A DNA stretch of 63,765 nucleotides from an uncultured Alphaproteobacteria bacterium (GCA_902613275.1 CACMGM010000006.1:1-63765), one strand, 5' to 3'; counted from the stretch's first letter, positions 7,717 to 16,678 are shown. The notes: generated by a model not told the origin, from the sequence alone. A program made the numbers and translations.

Positions 7717-8683
7717 TAATTTTTTCTTCCCATTTAATTGATGAATTTATAATTTCACTTAGATCATTATACTTAGGTTTCCATTTAATATATTTTAATA
7801 TTTTTGATGTTTCTGCAATTAATTTTTCAACATCCCCATCTCTTCTGCCTGAAAATTTATAATTAATTTTTTTCTCTGTAATTTTATTTGCAGTATTTAC
7901 GACATCTAAAACACTAAAACCATTTCCATAACCACAATTAAATAAATTAGACTTTGAACTTTTAAATAAATATTTTGCAACTTCTAAATGAATATCAGCA
8001 AGATCAGAGACATGAATATAATCTCTGATAGCTGTTCCATCCGGTGTATTATAATCATTGCCATATATTTCAATATGATCTCTTTTGCCAACAACAACCT
8101 CAGATAAAATTTTGATTAAATGTGTAGACTTTTGAGATATTTGTCCTGACCTTAATTTTTTATCAGCACCAGCAACGTTAAAGTAACGCAATATTATGAA
8201 TTTATATTCATCATTATGATCAAGTAAAAAATTTTCTGTTTTTATTTTAGATACAGCGTATGGACTTTGAGGGTTTAAATTTGTATTTTCATCTATTAAT
8301 TTATTTTCACTCACTGATCCGTAAGCAGCAGCAGTAGAAGAAAATACAATTTTATTTAATCCGTTTCTTTTACAAGCTTCAAAAAGTTTAATTGAATTTT
8401 CAGTATTATTATCAAAATATTTTTTTGGATATTTTACGGACTCCTCAACTTGAATAAAACCAGCGAAATGCATCAAAACGTCAAACTTATCAGATTTTGT
8501 AAGCTCCGAAATTACTTTTTCATCATTAATATTACACCTTGTAAAAGATGCATTTTTAGGAATCAATCTTTGATTACCTGTAGATAAATCATCAATAATA
8601 TGAACATTGTGACCAGCATCTAGGAGAGAAAGAGCTGCATGACTTCCTATATATCCAGCACCACCAGTTAAAAGAAAATTCAT
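7700..8683 (-). CDS. galE: UDP-glucose 4-epimerase GalE
   Basis: GalE interconverts UDP-glucose and UDP-galactose with bound NAD, for galactose use and for making surface sugars. The 327-residue protein has the Rossmann GGAGYIG at 7-13, the Asp pair at 31-32 that selects NAD, the SST segment at 115-117 and the catalytic Tyr142/Lys146 (YAVSK). The extended-SDR C-terminal block RDYIHVSDLADIHL is also present. It is the first gene of the minus-strand operon with galT and is divergent from the SDR gene at 8820. Confidence 0.93.
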   Translation of the reverse strand: MNFLLTGGAGYIGSHAALSLLDAGHNVHIIDDLSTGNQRLIPKNASFTRCNINDEKVISELTKSDKFDVLMHFAGFIQVEESVKYPKKYFDNNTENSIKLFEACKRNGLNKIVFSSTAAAYGSVSENKLIDENTNLNPQSPYAVSKIKTENFLLDHNDEYKFIILRYFNVAGADKKLRSGQISQKSTHLIKILSEVVVGKRDHIEIYGNDYNTPDGTAIRDYIHVSDLADIHLEVAKYLFKSSKSNLFNCGYGNGFSVLDVVNTANKITEKKINYKFSGRRDGDVEKLIAETSKILKYIKWKPKYNDLSEIINSSIKWEEKINESNT

Positions 8684-8819
8684 ATATGTATCTAATAAAT
8701 TATTATTTATTAATTTAAAATTGATATATTTTGTAAATGACCAATATTATGCCCCTCTTTATTTATTGAATTCAAAATAAAGTCTGTTAATGCTAAAAAA
8801 ACACATATCATACTGATAT
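8684..8819. promoter_or_regulatory. divergent intergenic region galE / SDR operon
   Basis: This 136-base, very A+T-rich gap separates two divergently transcribed operons and must hold both promoters. No clear sigma-70 -35 box or operator palindrome could be picked out with confidence, and the translational start of the SDR has no Shine-Dalgarno-like purine run. Confidence 0.35.
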
Positions 8820-9557
8820 ATGAGATTAGATAAAAAAAATATTATAGTTACTGCAGCTGCACAAGGCATTGGAAGAGCAACCGCTCTTAAATTTGCATAT
8901 GAAGGGGCTAAAGTTTTAGCAACTGACATTAATGAAGATAAGTTAAATGATTTAAAAAATGAAAATTCTAGTATCAATACTAAGAAATTGGATGCAACAA
9001 ACAAAAATGATGTAGAGACGTTTTGTTCTTCTATAGATAAAGTTGATGTTTTATTTCACGCAGTTGGATTTGTCCATCATGGAACAATTCTAGATTGTGA
9101 TGAAAATGAATTTTCACGATCGATGAATGTAAATGTATTTTCTGCATATTTAATGACCTATAATCTTCTTCCAAAAATGTTGAAACAAAAGAAAGGCAGT
9201 ATCGTTATTGTATCATCAGCTGCTTCAAATGTTAAAGGAGCACCAAATAGATTTATATATGGCACAACTAAAGCAGCGTTAAATGGTTTTGTTAAAGCGA
9301 TTGCCATAGATCATGTTAAAGATGGTATTCGTTGCAATGCTATTTTGCCAGGAACAGTTGAAACACCATCCTGGGAGGGCAGAGTTAAAATGGCCAATGA
9401 TCCTGTTAAAGCAAGATCAGACTTTATAGCAAGACAAGCTATGGGAAGATTAGCTCAACCAGAAGAGATAGCATCGCTTGCAACTTATTTAGCTAGTGAT
9501 GAATCAGACTTTGTTACTGGAACATTAAACTTAATTGATGGAGGATGGACTTTATAA
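8820..9557 (+). CDS. SDR-family NAD dehydrogenase, likely 2-keto-3-deoxy-sugar acid dehydrogenase
   Basis: This 245-residue classical short-chain dehydrogenase has the nucleotide motif TAAAQGIG at 11-18, Asp36 at the end of beta-2 (preference for NAD), catalytic Ser133 and YGTTK with Tyr147 and Lys151, and the C-terminal VTGTLNLIDGGWT. The TAAAQGIG variant is known from the DHRS6/BDH2 group, which includes bacterial 2-keto-3-deoxy-L-fuconate (or rhamnonate) 4-dehydrogenases. Its stop overlaps the start of an FAH-family hydrolase, which in turn overlaps a lactate dehydrogenase. That context fits oxidation of a 2-keto-3-deoxy-6-deoxyhexonate. The family assignment is firm; the substrate is inferred. 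Confidence 0.85.
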   Translation: MRLDKKNIIVTAAAQGIGRATALKFAYEGAKVLATDINEDKLNDLKNENSSINTKKLDATNKNDVETFCSSIDKVDVLFHAVGFVHHGTILDCDENEFSRSMNVNVFSAYLMTYNLLPKMLKQKKGSIVIVSSAASNVKGAPNRFIYGTTKAALNGFVKAIAIDHVKDGIRCNAILPGTVETPSWEGRVKMANDPVKARSDFIARQAMGRLAQPEEIASLATYLASDESDFVTGTLNLIDGGWTL

Positions 9558-10405
9558 TGAAAACCTTAAGATACAGAATTGGAAATGAAATTAAACCAGG
9601 AATACTTGATCAAGAAGGAAATATTCGTGATGTTTCATCTCTTATTAATGATTGGGATAATAAAAATGTAACTATCAGCAAGTTGAATGAAGTGAAAAAA
9701 ATTGATCCTACATCTTTACCTCTAGTTGAAAATAGCCAGGGATATGCACCTTGTGTTTCTAAAAAAAGTATTGGAAAATTTATTTGTATTGGTCTTAATT
9801 ACTCTGATCATGCTGAAGAAACAGGTCAGAAAGTTCCTCCTGAGCCAATTATTTTTGCAAAAGCAACAAGTGCTGTTATTGGACCAAATGACGATGTAGA
9901 GATTCCAAAAAAATCAGTAAAATCTGACTGGGAAGTTGAGCTTGGAGTCATTATTGGGAAAGAAGCTAAATATATTTCGGAGAGTGAATCAGAATCTCAT
10001 ATTGCTGGGTACTGTGTTATCAATGATTTAAGTGAAAGGGAATTTCAAATAGAACATTCTGGCCAATGGGTTAAAGGTAAGTCTTGTGACACTTTTGGTC
10101 CAATTGGTCCGTATTTAGTAACTACTGATGAAGTACCAAATCCTCAAAACTTAAAAATGTGGCTTGATGTAAATGGTAAAAGAATGCAAGATGGATCAAC
10201 AAGCACAATGGTTTACGGAGTAAACTTTTTAATAAGTTATTTAAGTCAATTTATGTCATTACAACCTGGCGATATTATTTCTACAGGAACGCCACCTGGT
10301 GTTGGTATGGGAATGAAACCACAGGTATTTTTAAAAGCAGGTGATGTAATGAAACTTGGTATTGAAGGTTTAGGAGAACAAACTCAAAAAACTATTCAGG
10401 CGTAA
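9557..10405 (+). CDS. FAH-family hydrolase, likely 2,4-diketo-3-deoxy-sugar acid hydrolase
   Basis: This is a fumarylacetoacetate hydrolase-family enzyme of 282 residues counted from the ATG at 9557. GLNYSDHA at 79-86, the metal-binding Glu126 and Glu128 (WEVEL), Asp157 (INDLSERE) and the STGTPPGVGMG loop near the end are intact. The family cleaves C-C bonds in diketo acids. In deoxysugar pathways such a protein splits 2,4-diketo-3-deoxy-L-fuconate or -rhamnonate into pyruvate and L-lactate, which matches the flanking SDR and lactate dehydrogenase. The start at 9557 forms TAATG with the SDR stop; an in-frame ATG at 9545 is less likely. Confidence 0.85.
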   Translation: MKTLRYRIGNEIKPGILDQEGNIRDVSSLINDWDNKNVTISKLNEVKKIDPTSLPLVENSQGYAPCVSKKSIGKFICIGLNYSDHAEETGQKVPPEPIIFAKATSAVIGPNDDVEIPKKSVKSDWEVELGVIIGKEAKYISESESESHIAGYCVINDLSEREFQIEHSGQWVKGKSCDTFGPIGPYLVTTDEVPNPQNLKMWLDVNGKRMQDGSTSTMVYGVNFLISYLSQFMSLQPGDIISTGTPPGVGMGMKPQVFLKAGDVMKLGIEGLGEQTQKTIQA

Positions 10406-11559
10406 TGTTCGGCAATATTAATAACTGTCATAATGTTAAAGACTTTAGAAACTTAGCAAAAAAAAGACTACCCAGTCCAATATTCCATTACATCGATGGC
10501 GCTGCTGACGATGAGATAACTTATAAAAGAAATACAGATGCATATGAGCAATGTGATTTGATTCCAAATGTTTTAAGCGGTGTTGATAAAGTTGATATAT
10601 CAACTACAGTAATGGGACAAAAGTTAGATATGCCTTTGTATTGTGCACCAACTGCTCTTCAAAGGTTGTTTCATCATGAAGGTGAAATTGGAGTAGCAAA
10701 AGCTGCTGAAAAATTTGGAACTATGTTTGGAATTTCGTCTTTAGGGACAGCTAGTATTGAAGAAATATCAAATTTAGTAAAAACACCAAAATTATTTCAA
10801 CTATATGTTCATAAAGATAAGGGACTGAACAAAGCTCTTATAGAAAGATGTAAAGAATCAAATTTTGAAGCCATGGCTGTGACCGTAGATACTGCTGTTG
10901 GAGGAAACCGTGAACGAGATTTGTATACAGGTTTTACTATTCCAATGAAATTAAAACTCAATAGTGTTTTAAGTTTTATGCTCCATCCAAAGTGGGCAGT
11001 CGATTATTTTACAAAACCTAAATGGGAACTAAGTAATCTAAAGGATCACATTAATGAAGGCACAACAGTAATGACAACCATAGGAGATTACTTCACAAAA
11101 ATGCTTGATAATTCCATGAGTTGGAAAGATGTAGAAAATATTAATAAAGAGTGGGGACGTCAATTTGCTATTAAAGGTATTATGTCTGTAGACGATGCAA
11201 AAAAAGCTGTTGATGTAGGCGCCTCAGCTATAATGGTTTCAAATCATGGTGGTAGACAATTAGATGGCTCAAGATCACCATTTGATCAACTAGCTGAAAT
11301 TGTTGATGCTGTGGGAGATAAAATAGATGTAATTTGTGAAGGAGGAATAAGAAGAGGTACTCATGTTTTAAAAGCACTGTCACTTGGTGCAAAAGCCTGT
11401 TCAGGTGGAAGAATGTATTTATATGCTTTGGCAGCAGGAGGTCAAAAAGGTGTTGAAAAAAGTTTATCTAATTTACGCAATGAAATTGAACGAGATATGA
11501 AATTAATGGGAGTTTCTAACGTAAATGAACTCACAAGAAAAAATCTAAAATTCAGATAA
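10405..11559 (+). CDS. lldD: FMN-dependent L-lactate / alpha-hydroxyacid dehydrogenase
   Basis: This 384-residue TIM-barrel flavoprotein belongs to the FMN-dependent alpha-hydroxyacid dehydrogenase family (LldD, glycolate oxidase). The active-site block SNHGGRQLDG carries the proton-abstracting His281 and substrate-binding Arg284, and the phosphate-binding GGIRRGTHVLKALSLGAKA follows. It oxidises L-lactate or a close 2-hydroxyacid to the keto acid and feeds electrons to the membrane quinone pool. The start overlaps the preceding stop as TAATG, so it is coupled to the gene pair that would release L-lactate. That strengthens L-lactate as the substrate, although glycolate or mandelate relatives cannot be excluded. 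Confidence 0.88.
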   Translation: MFGNINNCHNVKDFRNLAKKRLPSPIFHYIDGAADDEITYKRNTDAYEQCDLIPNVLSGVDKVDISTTVMGQKLDMPLYCAPTALQRLFHHEGEIGVAKAAEKFGTMFGISSLGTASIEEISNLVKTPKLFQLYVHKDKGLNKALIERCKESNFEAMAVTVDTAVGGNRERDLYTGFTIPMKLKLNSVLSFMLHPKWAVDYFTKPKWELSNLKDHINEGTTVMTTIGDYFTKMLDNSMSWKDVENINKEWGRQFAIKGIMSVDDAKKAVDVGASAIMVSNHGGRQLDGSRSPFDQLAEIVDAVGDKIDVICEGGIRRGTHVLKALSLGAKACSGGRMYLYALAAGGQKGVEKSLSNLRNEIERDMKLMGVSNVNELTRKNLKFR

Positions 11560-11619
11560 ATCAACAACTTTATTAAAAAAAATATTTATTCTAATTCAAT
11601 TTTATTTTACAAATTTTTT

Positions 11620-11940
11620 ATGAATGATGAAATTGATCCAATACTAGTTGGTGAAACTGATGATATCGAAGTTGGAACTGTGGAAAGTTTTGAACATGAC
11701 GATGTTAATTACGCAGTTTATCATTTAGAGCCAGGATTTTTTTGCACACAGGGAAACTGTAATTGTGAGGAGAAAGCACCTTTGAGTGAATCTGAAATTG
11801 AAGGAGAAGAGTTAGAGTGTGTTGGTTGTGGTAATACTTATAGTATTGTTTCTGGTGATTGTATTAGTGATCCTGAATTGGATGGTCTTAAGATTTTTGA
11901 CATCTCTGAAGAGGATGGAAATATTTACTTAAATATCTAA
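11620..11940 (+). CDS. Rieske-fold-like small protein with all-Cys ligand set
   Basis: This 106-residue acidic protein has no signal peptide or membrane helix. Its core reads C47-N-C49, then seventeen residues, then C67-V-G-C70, inside a frame that resembles MocE-type Rieske ferredoxins (YAVYHLEPGFFC before, NTYSIVSGD and NIYLNI after). The canonical Rieske motif is C-x-H, about 15-17 residues, C-x-x-H, so both His positions are Cys here. It may bind a [2Fe-2S] cluster with four Cys, or zinc. Extra Cys42 and Cys81 are present. It follows the lactate dehydrogenase by 60 bases and shares a 4-base stop overlap with the next convergent gene. Function unknown. Confidence 0.75.
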   Translation: MNDEIDPILVGETDDIEVGTVESFEHDDVNYAVYHLEPGFFCTQGNCNCEEKAPLSESEIEGEELECVGCGNTYSIVSGDCISDPELDGLKIFDISEEDGNIYLNI

Positions 11941-12902
11941 CTTATAATCTTAAAATTTATAATATTATTTTTGTTTAAATTTTTACTTTTAGTTAAAAAA
12001 TCAAAAACATTTTCACACGACTCTACAGACATCCTTTTTCTGCATTCCAGAGTTAAAGCAGCATTATGTGGTGTCAACAACGTATTACTTAAAGAAAATA
12101 GTTTATGATTTTTTAATGGTGGTTCTTTTTCAAATACATCAACACCAGCTCCGAAAATTTTTTTATCTTTTAAAGCTTCATATAAAGCATCTTCATTAAT
12201 TATACCACCTCTTGCTGTATTAATTAAAATCATATTAGATTTAAAGTTTTCAAATTGATCAAAAGAAATCAAATTTTTAGTTTCTTCATTTAAAGGTAAA
12301 TGGATACTTATATAATCAGCAATTTTAAAGCCCTCTTCTTTATTGATTGGAATACATTTATGATTTTTTATTTCTTCATCCGAAAGAAATGGATCATGTA
12401 CATAAACCTCCATTTCAAACCCACTACATCTTTTTGCTAAAGCTTTTCCTATTCGACCAAAACCAAGAATTAAAATTTTTTTATTATAGAGTTCAAAGTA
12501 GTTGGGTAGATTACCCTTTTCTTGAAACTTACCTAATTTCACTAATCTATCTGATTCAAAAATATTTTTCGTTAAACAAAGCATCATTGTCATTACATGT
12601 TCAGCTACGCTTGTAGCATTTGCTGTTCCAGTAATGGCCATAGCTATCTTATTATGATTTAAATATTCAGTATCCACATTGTCATATCCAACACCATGTC
12701 TTGCAACAATTTTTAGGTTCTTTGATTGAGAGAGAATATTTTTATTTATTTCTGCTGTTCTTACGACAATACCATCCACATCTCGTAATTTTTCTATTAG
12801 ATGATCTTCATCAATATTATTGGTGACAAAGTATTCAATATTATTTTTATCAAATATCTCATATCCACTTGGATGAATTTCACCAACAATCCCAACTTTC
12901 AT
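11937..12902 (-). CDS. D-isomer-specific 2-hydroxyacid dehydrogenase (SerA-like)
   Basis: This 321-residue NAD-dependent oxidoreductase has the Rossmann motif GFGRIG at 147-152 with Asp170 for NAD, and the catalytic set Arg231 (NTARGG), Glu260 and His279 (TPHNA). It resembles the catalytic core of 3-phosphoglycerate dehydrogenase but lacks the C-terminal ACT regulatory region of long SerA forms. It could be a phosphoglycerate dehydrogenase, but its place next to sugar-catabolic genes suggests reduction or oxidation of a sugar-derived 2-keto/2-hydroxy acid. It is divergent from the iolD-like gene, with 100 bases to that gene's preferred start. Confidence 0.87.
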   Translation of the reverse strand: MKVGIVGEIHPSGYEIFDKNNIEYFVTNNIDEDHLIEKLRDVDGIVVRTAEINKNILSQSKNLKIVARHGVGYDNVDTEYLNHNKIAMAITGTANATSVAEHVMTMMLCLTKNIFESDRLVKLGKFQEKGNLPNYFELYNKKILILGFGRIGKALAKRCSGFEMEVYVHDPFLSDEEIKNHKCIPINKEEGFKIADYISIHLPLNEETKNLISFDQFENFKSNMILINTARGGIINEDALYEALKDKKIFGAGVDVFEKEPPLKNHKLFSLSNTLLTPHNAALTLECRKRMSVESCENVFDFLTKSKNLNKNNIINFKIIS

Positions 12903-12967
12903 GAATAATTCTATATTCTAAAATATTAGAAAAATAAATTGTTTAACTCTTTAAATTATTTTTTTAT

Positions 12968-12973
12968 TATAAT
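12968..12973 (+). promoter_or_regulatory. possible -10 box of the iolD-like gene
   Basis: A perfect TATAAT lies 30 bases upstream of the preferred start at 13003. No matching -35 box is seen at 16-18 bases upstream. The whole region is A+T-rich, so the match could be chance. Confidence 0.3.
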
Positions 12974-13002
12974 AGTATCTTTTTTTTATGGGAAAGGAAC
13001 AC

Positions 13003-14847
13003 ATGAAAACAGTTAAAATGTCATGTTCACATGCATTAATAAAATATTTAACTATGCAAAAAATTTTAATTAATGGAAAAAAAGAACCACTATTTCCAGG
13101 TGCTTTCGGAATTTATGGCCATGGTAATGTTGCTTGTATTGGACAAGCTATGGAAGAATATCAAAATGAACTTCCTGGATACAGAGGTCATCATGAACAA
13201 AATATGGCACTAACAGGTATTGCATATGCTCGTGCCAAAAGAAGACAACAAATATTTGTTGCAACTTCATCTGTTGGACCTGGTTCTACTAATATGGTTA
13301 CAGCTGCTGCAGTTGCTTTAAGTAATAGACTTCCAATTTTACTTTTACCAGGTGATACATTTTCTAGTCGTTTTCCAGATCCTGTTTTACAACAAGTAGA
13401 ACATTTTAATTCTCCTTCAGAAACTCAAAATGATTCATTTAAATCTGTATCAAGATATTTTGATCGAATTACTAGACCTGAACAAATTTTAACATCTTTA
13501 CCGCAAGCAATTAATGTAATGCTTGATCCTGCTGACTGTGGTCCAGCAGTAATTTCTATGTCTCAAGATGTTCAAGGAGAAGCCTATGATTATCCTGAAA
13601 TCTTTTTTGAAGAAAAAATTCATGAAATTAGAAGAATTCATCCTGATCCAAATCAAATACAAAAGGCAGCTGATAAATTAAAAAAATCTAAACAACCAAT
13701 TATTATTTCAGGTGGAGGTGTTTTATATTCAGAAGCAGAAGAGGAAATTTCCGCTTTTGCAAAAAAACATAATATTCCTGTGACAGCAACTGTGATGGGT
13801 ATTGGTTGTATGAATAAAGATGATCCCTATTATATAAGTGCAATTGGATGCTTAGGAGAAGGTTCATCTAATAACCTTGCTACTGATACAGATTTAGCAC
13901 TAGCTGTGGGAACAAAGTTAGGAGACTTTACAACTGGCTCTTGGACTAATTTTGAAAATGAAAATTTTCAACTTGTATCAATAAATACTTCACGATTTGA
14001 TACTACAAAACATCGCGCTACTCCTGTTGTAAGTGATGCAAAAATTGGCCTGCAAGAATTATCAAAAGCATTAGGAGAATGGAAAGCGCCAGATAATTGG
14101 TACCAGCGTTCAATTGAGGAAAGAAATAAATGGGATGAATATGTTGCCAAAGAAAGTGGACCAACAAACCAAGAATTACCATCCTATGCTCATGCTGTAG
14201 GTGCAGTTTATAGAAACTCAGACCCATCAGATATTGTAGTAACTGCAGCCGGAGGGTTAGTTGGTGAAGTCGTTCAAATTTGGAAGCCTAAAGAGCTAAA
14301 TACTTTTGAAACTGAATGGGGATTTAGTTGTATGAGTTATGAAATATCAGGTGCACTTGGAATCAAAATGGCAAAACCCGATCAAGATGTAATTGTATTT
14401 GTAGGAGATGGTTCCTATCTCTTACAAAATAGTGATATCTATAGTTCTGTTTTATATGATAAAAAATTAATTATTGTTGTGTGTGATAATGGTGGTCATA
14501 TGGTTATTAATAGATTGCAACTAGCAAAAGGCGGAAAAGAATATCTTTGTAATCTCAATGCTGCAAGAGCTACAAATGTACAATTTGTTGATTTTGAAGC
14601 TCACGCAAAAAGTATGGGAGCAAATGGTGAAACTGTCAAATCCATTTCAGACTTAGAGACTGCTTTTAAAAGAGCAAAAGAATCAGATAAGACTTATGTT
14701 ATTTCTATGAAAACGGATGGATATGAATGGTTAGAAGGTACAGCTTTTTGGGAAAGTCCAACTCTTGAAGTAGATAATACCGAAGGTAAGAAATCAGCAC
14801 TCAATGAATTTTTAGAAGGTAAAAATAAACAACGTAAAGGCGTATAA
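13003..14847 (+). CDS. iolD: IolD-like 3D-(3,5/4)-trihydroxycyclohexane-1,2-dione hydrolase
   Basis: IolD is a thiamine-diphosphate enzyme that opens the ring of the diketo intermediate of myo-inositol breakdown, giving 5-deoxy-glucuronate. The protein (614 residues from the ATG at 13003) has the N-terminal PYR domain with cofactor-activating Glu65 (GHHEQ), the highly IolD-specific stretch PGDTFSSRFPDPVLQQVEHF, and the PP-domain GDG at 468-470 followed by NGGHMVINRLQ. I chose 13003 because AAAGGA precedes it and MKTVKMSCSHAL matches the family start; an ATG at 12988 lies upstream. The other iol genes are absent nearby, so a related cyclic diketone substrate is possible. Confidence 0.85.
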   Translation: MKTVKMSCSHALIKYLTMQKILINGKKEPLFPGAFGIYGHGNVACIGQAMEEYQNELPGYRGHHEQNMALTGIAYARAKRRQQIFVATSSVGPGSTNMVTAAAVALSNRLPILLLPGDTFSSRFPDPVLQQVEHFNSPSETQNDSFKSVSRYFDRITRPEQILTSLPQAINVMLDPADCGPAVISMSQDVQGEAYDYPEIFFEEKIHEIRRIHPDPNQIQKAADKLKKSKQPIIISGGGVLYSEAEEEISAFAKKHNIPVTATVMGIGCMNKDDPYYISAIGCLGEGSSNNLATDTDLALAVGTKLGDFTTGSWTNFENENFQLVSINTSRFDTTKHRATPVVSDAKIGLQELSKALGEWKAPDNWYQRSIEERNKWDEYVAKESGPTNQELPSYAHAVGAVYRNSDPSDIVVTAAGGLVGEVVQIWKPKELNTFETEWGFSCMSYEISGALGIKMAKPDQDVIVFVGDGSYLLQNSDIYSSVLYDKKLIIVVCDNGGHMVINRLQLAKGGKEYLCNLNAARATNVQFVDFEAHAKSMGANGETVKSISDLETAFKRAKESDKTYVISMKTDGYEWLEGTAFWESPTLEVDNTEGKKSALNEFLEGKNKQRKGV

Positions 14848-14882
14848 TAATAAAATTTTTTTTCTAAAAATTTAAAGTTCGT

Positions 14883-15911
14883 ATGAATAAAAACAAGCCA
14901 ATAATTTTATTAGATCCATATCCAAGAACAATGGACCTACTTTTTTCAAAAGAAAATTTAAACTATCTAAAAAAAAATTTTAAACTTATTACTGCTCCAA
15001 ATAAAAATAAAAATAATTTTTATAAAAAAAATTTACCAAAGGCAGATTACATCTTTGGGCAACCCAATTTACCTTTATCTTTAATTTCTAAATCCACAAA
15101 ACTTAAAGCAATATTTAATTTAGAGAGCAATTTTATGGACAATATGGATTATGATTATTGTTTTAGAAATGGAATACACGTTTTAGCAACATCTCCTGTG
15201 TTTGCTCAACCTGTTGCTGAAATGGCAATTGGCCTTACTTTATCTATAGCCAGAAGTATCCATATTGCTCACTCAGACTTTATTTTAAAAAAAGAAAAAT
15301 ATGGAGGAGCAATTAGTCAGAATAATTTTTTATTAAAAAATAAAACATTCGGTTTAATTGGTTTTGGGGATTTAGCCAAATCACTTACTCCTATACTAAA
15401 AGCATTCTCTAACAATATCATTGCCTATGATCCTTGGATTCCCAATAAAGAAATTGAAAAATTTGATGTTAAGCCAACTAGTTTAAATTCATTACTCAAA
15501 AATGCTGACATCATCTATGTATTAGCTTCCATTACTTCTTCTAATGAATCTATGATTAATAAATCTAAACTTAAATTAATAAAAGATGGATCAGTGTTTG
15601 TCTTAATGAGTAGAGCAGCCATAATAAATTTTGATGATTTTTTTAATTTTTTAAAAAATAGAAATGTGTTTGCTGCCATTGATGTTTTTCCACAAGAACC
15701 ATTTCCTAAAAATCATAAATTAAGAAAACTCAAAAATGTAATTTTTTCTCCGCATAGAGCTGGAGCATTAGACAGTGTATTCAAAGAGATGGGTGAATTA
15801 GTAATTCAAGATTTAAAACTTATTTCAAAAGGCTTGCCTCCTAAATTATGCAAAAAAGCTGAAAGAGAAACTGTTAAATATTTACGTTCAAAACCAGTTG
15901 ATATTAATTAA
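14883..15911 (+). CDS. divergent D-2-hydroxyacid dehydrogenase
   Basis: This 342-residue protein is a D-isomer-specific 2-hydroxyacid dehydrogenase more divergent than the one at 11937. It keeps GLIGFGDLA at 157-165 for NAD(P), Asp183 after beta-2, catalytic Arg244 (MSRAA), Glu272 and His291 (SPHRAG). The N-terminal domain is Lys/Asn-rich and poorly conserved. It lies 35 bases after the iolD-like gene and 20 bases before a sugar ABC ATPase, so it probably acts on an intermediate of the imported sugar or cyclitol. The exact substrate is unknown. Confidence 0.82.
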   Translation: MNKNKPIILLDPYPRTMDLLFSKENLNYLKKNFKLITAPNKNKNNFYKKNLPKADYIFGQPNLPLSLISKSTKLKAIFNLESNFMDNMDYDYCFRNGIHVLATSPVFAQPVAEMAIGLTLSIARSIHIAHSDFILKKEKYGGAISQNNFLLKNKTFGLIGFGDLAKSLTPILKAFSNNIIAYDPWIPNKEIEKFDVKPTSLNSLLKNADIIYVLASITSSNESMINKSKLKLIKDGSVFVLMSRAAIINFDDFFNFLKNRNVFAAIDVFPQEPFPKNHKLRKLKNVIFSPHRAGALDSVFKEMGELVIQDLKLISKGLPPKLCKKAERETVKYLRSKPVDIN

Positions 15912-15931
15912 AAATTATTTAAAAATACACT

Positions 15932-16678
15932 ATGTCAGATAACTTAGTACTGGAAGCTAAATCAGTTTCGAAATTTTTTGGTACTATTACAGCTCTTCAA
16001 AATGTAGATCTTCATTTAAATAAAGGTGAGGTTCTTGGTGTCGTCGGTGATAACGGTGCTGGAAAATCTACATTAATGAAAGTTTTATCAGGATTATATA
16101 AGCCAAGCGAAGGTTCACTTTTTTTTGATAAAGAAAAGGTAACCTTAAATAGTCCCAGAGACTCACAAAATTTGGGCTTAGAAATGGTATATCAAGATTT
16201 AGCGCTAGCTGGGAATCTCCCTATCGGTGATAATATTTTTTTAGGAAGAGAGCCAACAAGAAAAGTTGGTCCCTTCAATTTTTTAGACCATAAAAAAAGA
16301 AAACAGTTAACGGAAGAGCATCTTGCAAAATTAAAAATAAACGTAAAGAGTGCTGATCAAAAGGTTGAAGAATTATCTGGTGGACAAAGACAAGCTGTTG
16401 CAATTGCTAGAGCTACAGCTTTTAATGCAAAAATTGTATTGATGGATGAACCAACGGCAGCACTTGCTGTTAAAGAAGTTGGAAAGGTTCTAGATTTAAT
16501 TTTAAATCTAAAAAAATTGGGTGTTAGTGTAATAGTAATTAGTCACCGAATGGATGATATTTTTACTGTTTGTGATCGCGTAATGGCACTTTTTCAAGGA
16601 ACAAACTTCGCTGAATCAGAATTAAAAAACACTTCAAGAGATGAAGTTATTGGATGGATCATGGGGAAAAAAGATTAA
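15932..16678 (+). CDS. CUT2 sugar ABC transporter ATPase, single domain (FrcA-like)
   Basis: This 248-residue ATPase has Walker A GDNGAGKST at 39-47, the Q-loop near 88, signature LSGGQ at 148-152, Walker B IVLMDEP at 168-174 and switch His205. It powers uptake of a pentose, hexose or cyclitol. CUT2 ATPases such as RbsA usually hold two fused nucleotide-binding domains of about 500 residues; this is the half-length FrcA type, which would work as a homodimer. Its stop overlaps the permease start (TAATG), and the binding protein follows the permease. Confidence 0.9.
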   Translation: MSDNLVLEAKSVSKFFGTITALQNVDLHLNKGEVLGVVGDNGAGKSTLMKVLSGLYKPSEGSLFFDKEKVTLNSPRDSQNLGLEMVYQDLALAGNLPIGDNIFLGREPTRKVGPFNFLDHKKRKQLTEEHLAKLKINVKSADQKVEELSGGQRQAVAIARATAFNAKIVLMDEPTAALAVKEVGKVLDLILNLKKLGVSVIVISHRMDDIFTVCDRVMALFQGTNFAESELKNTSRDEVIGWIMGKKD

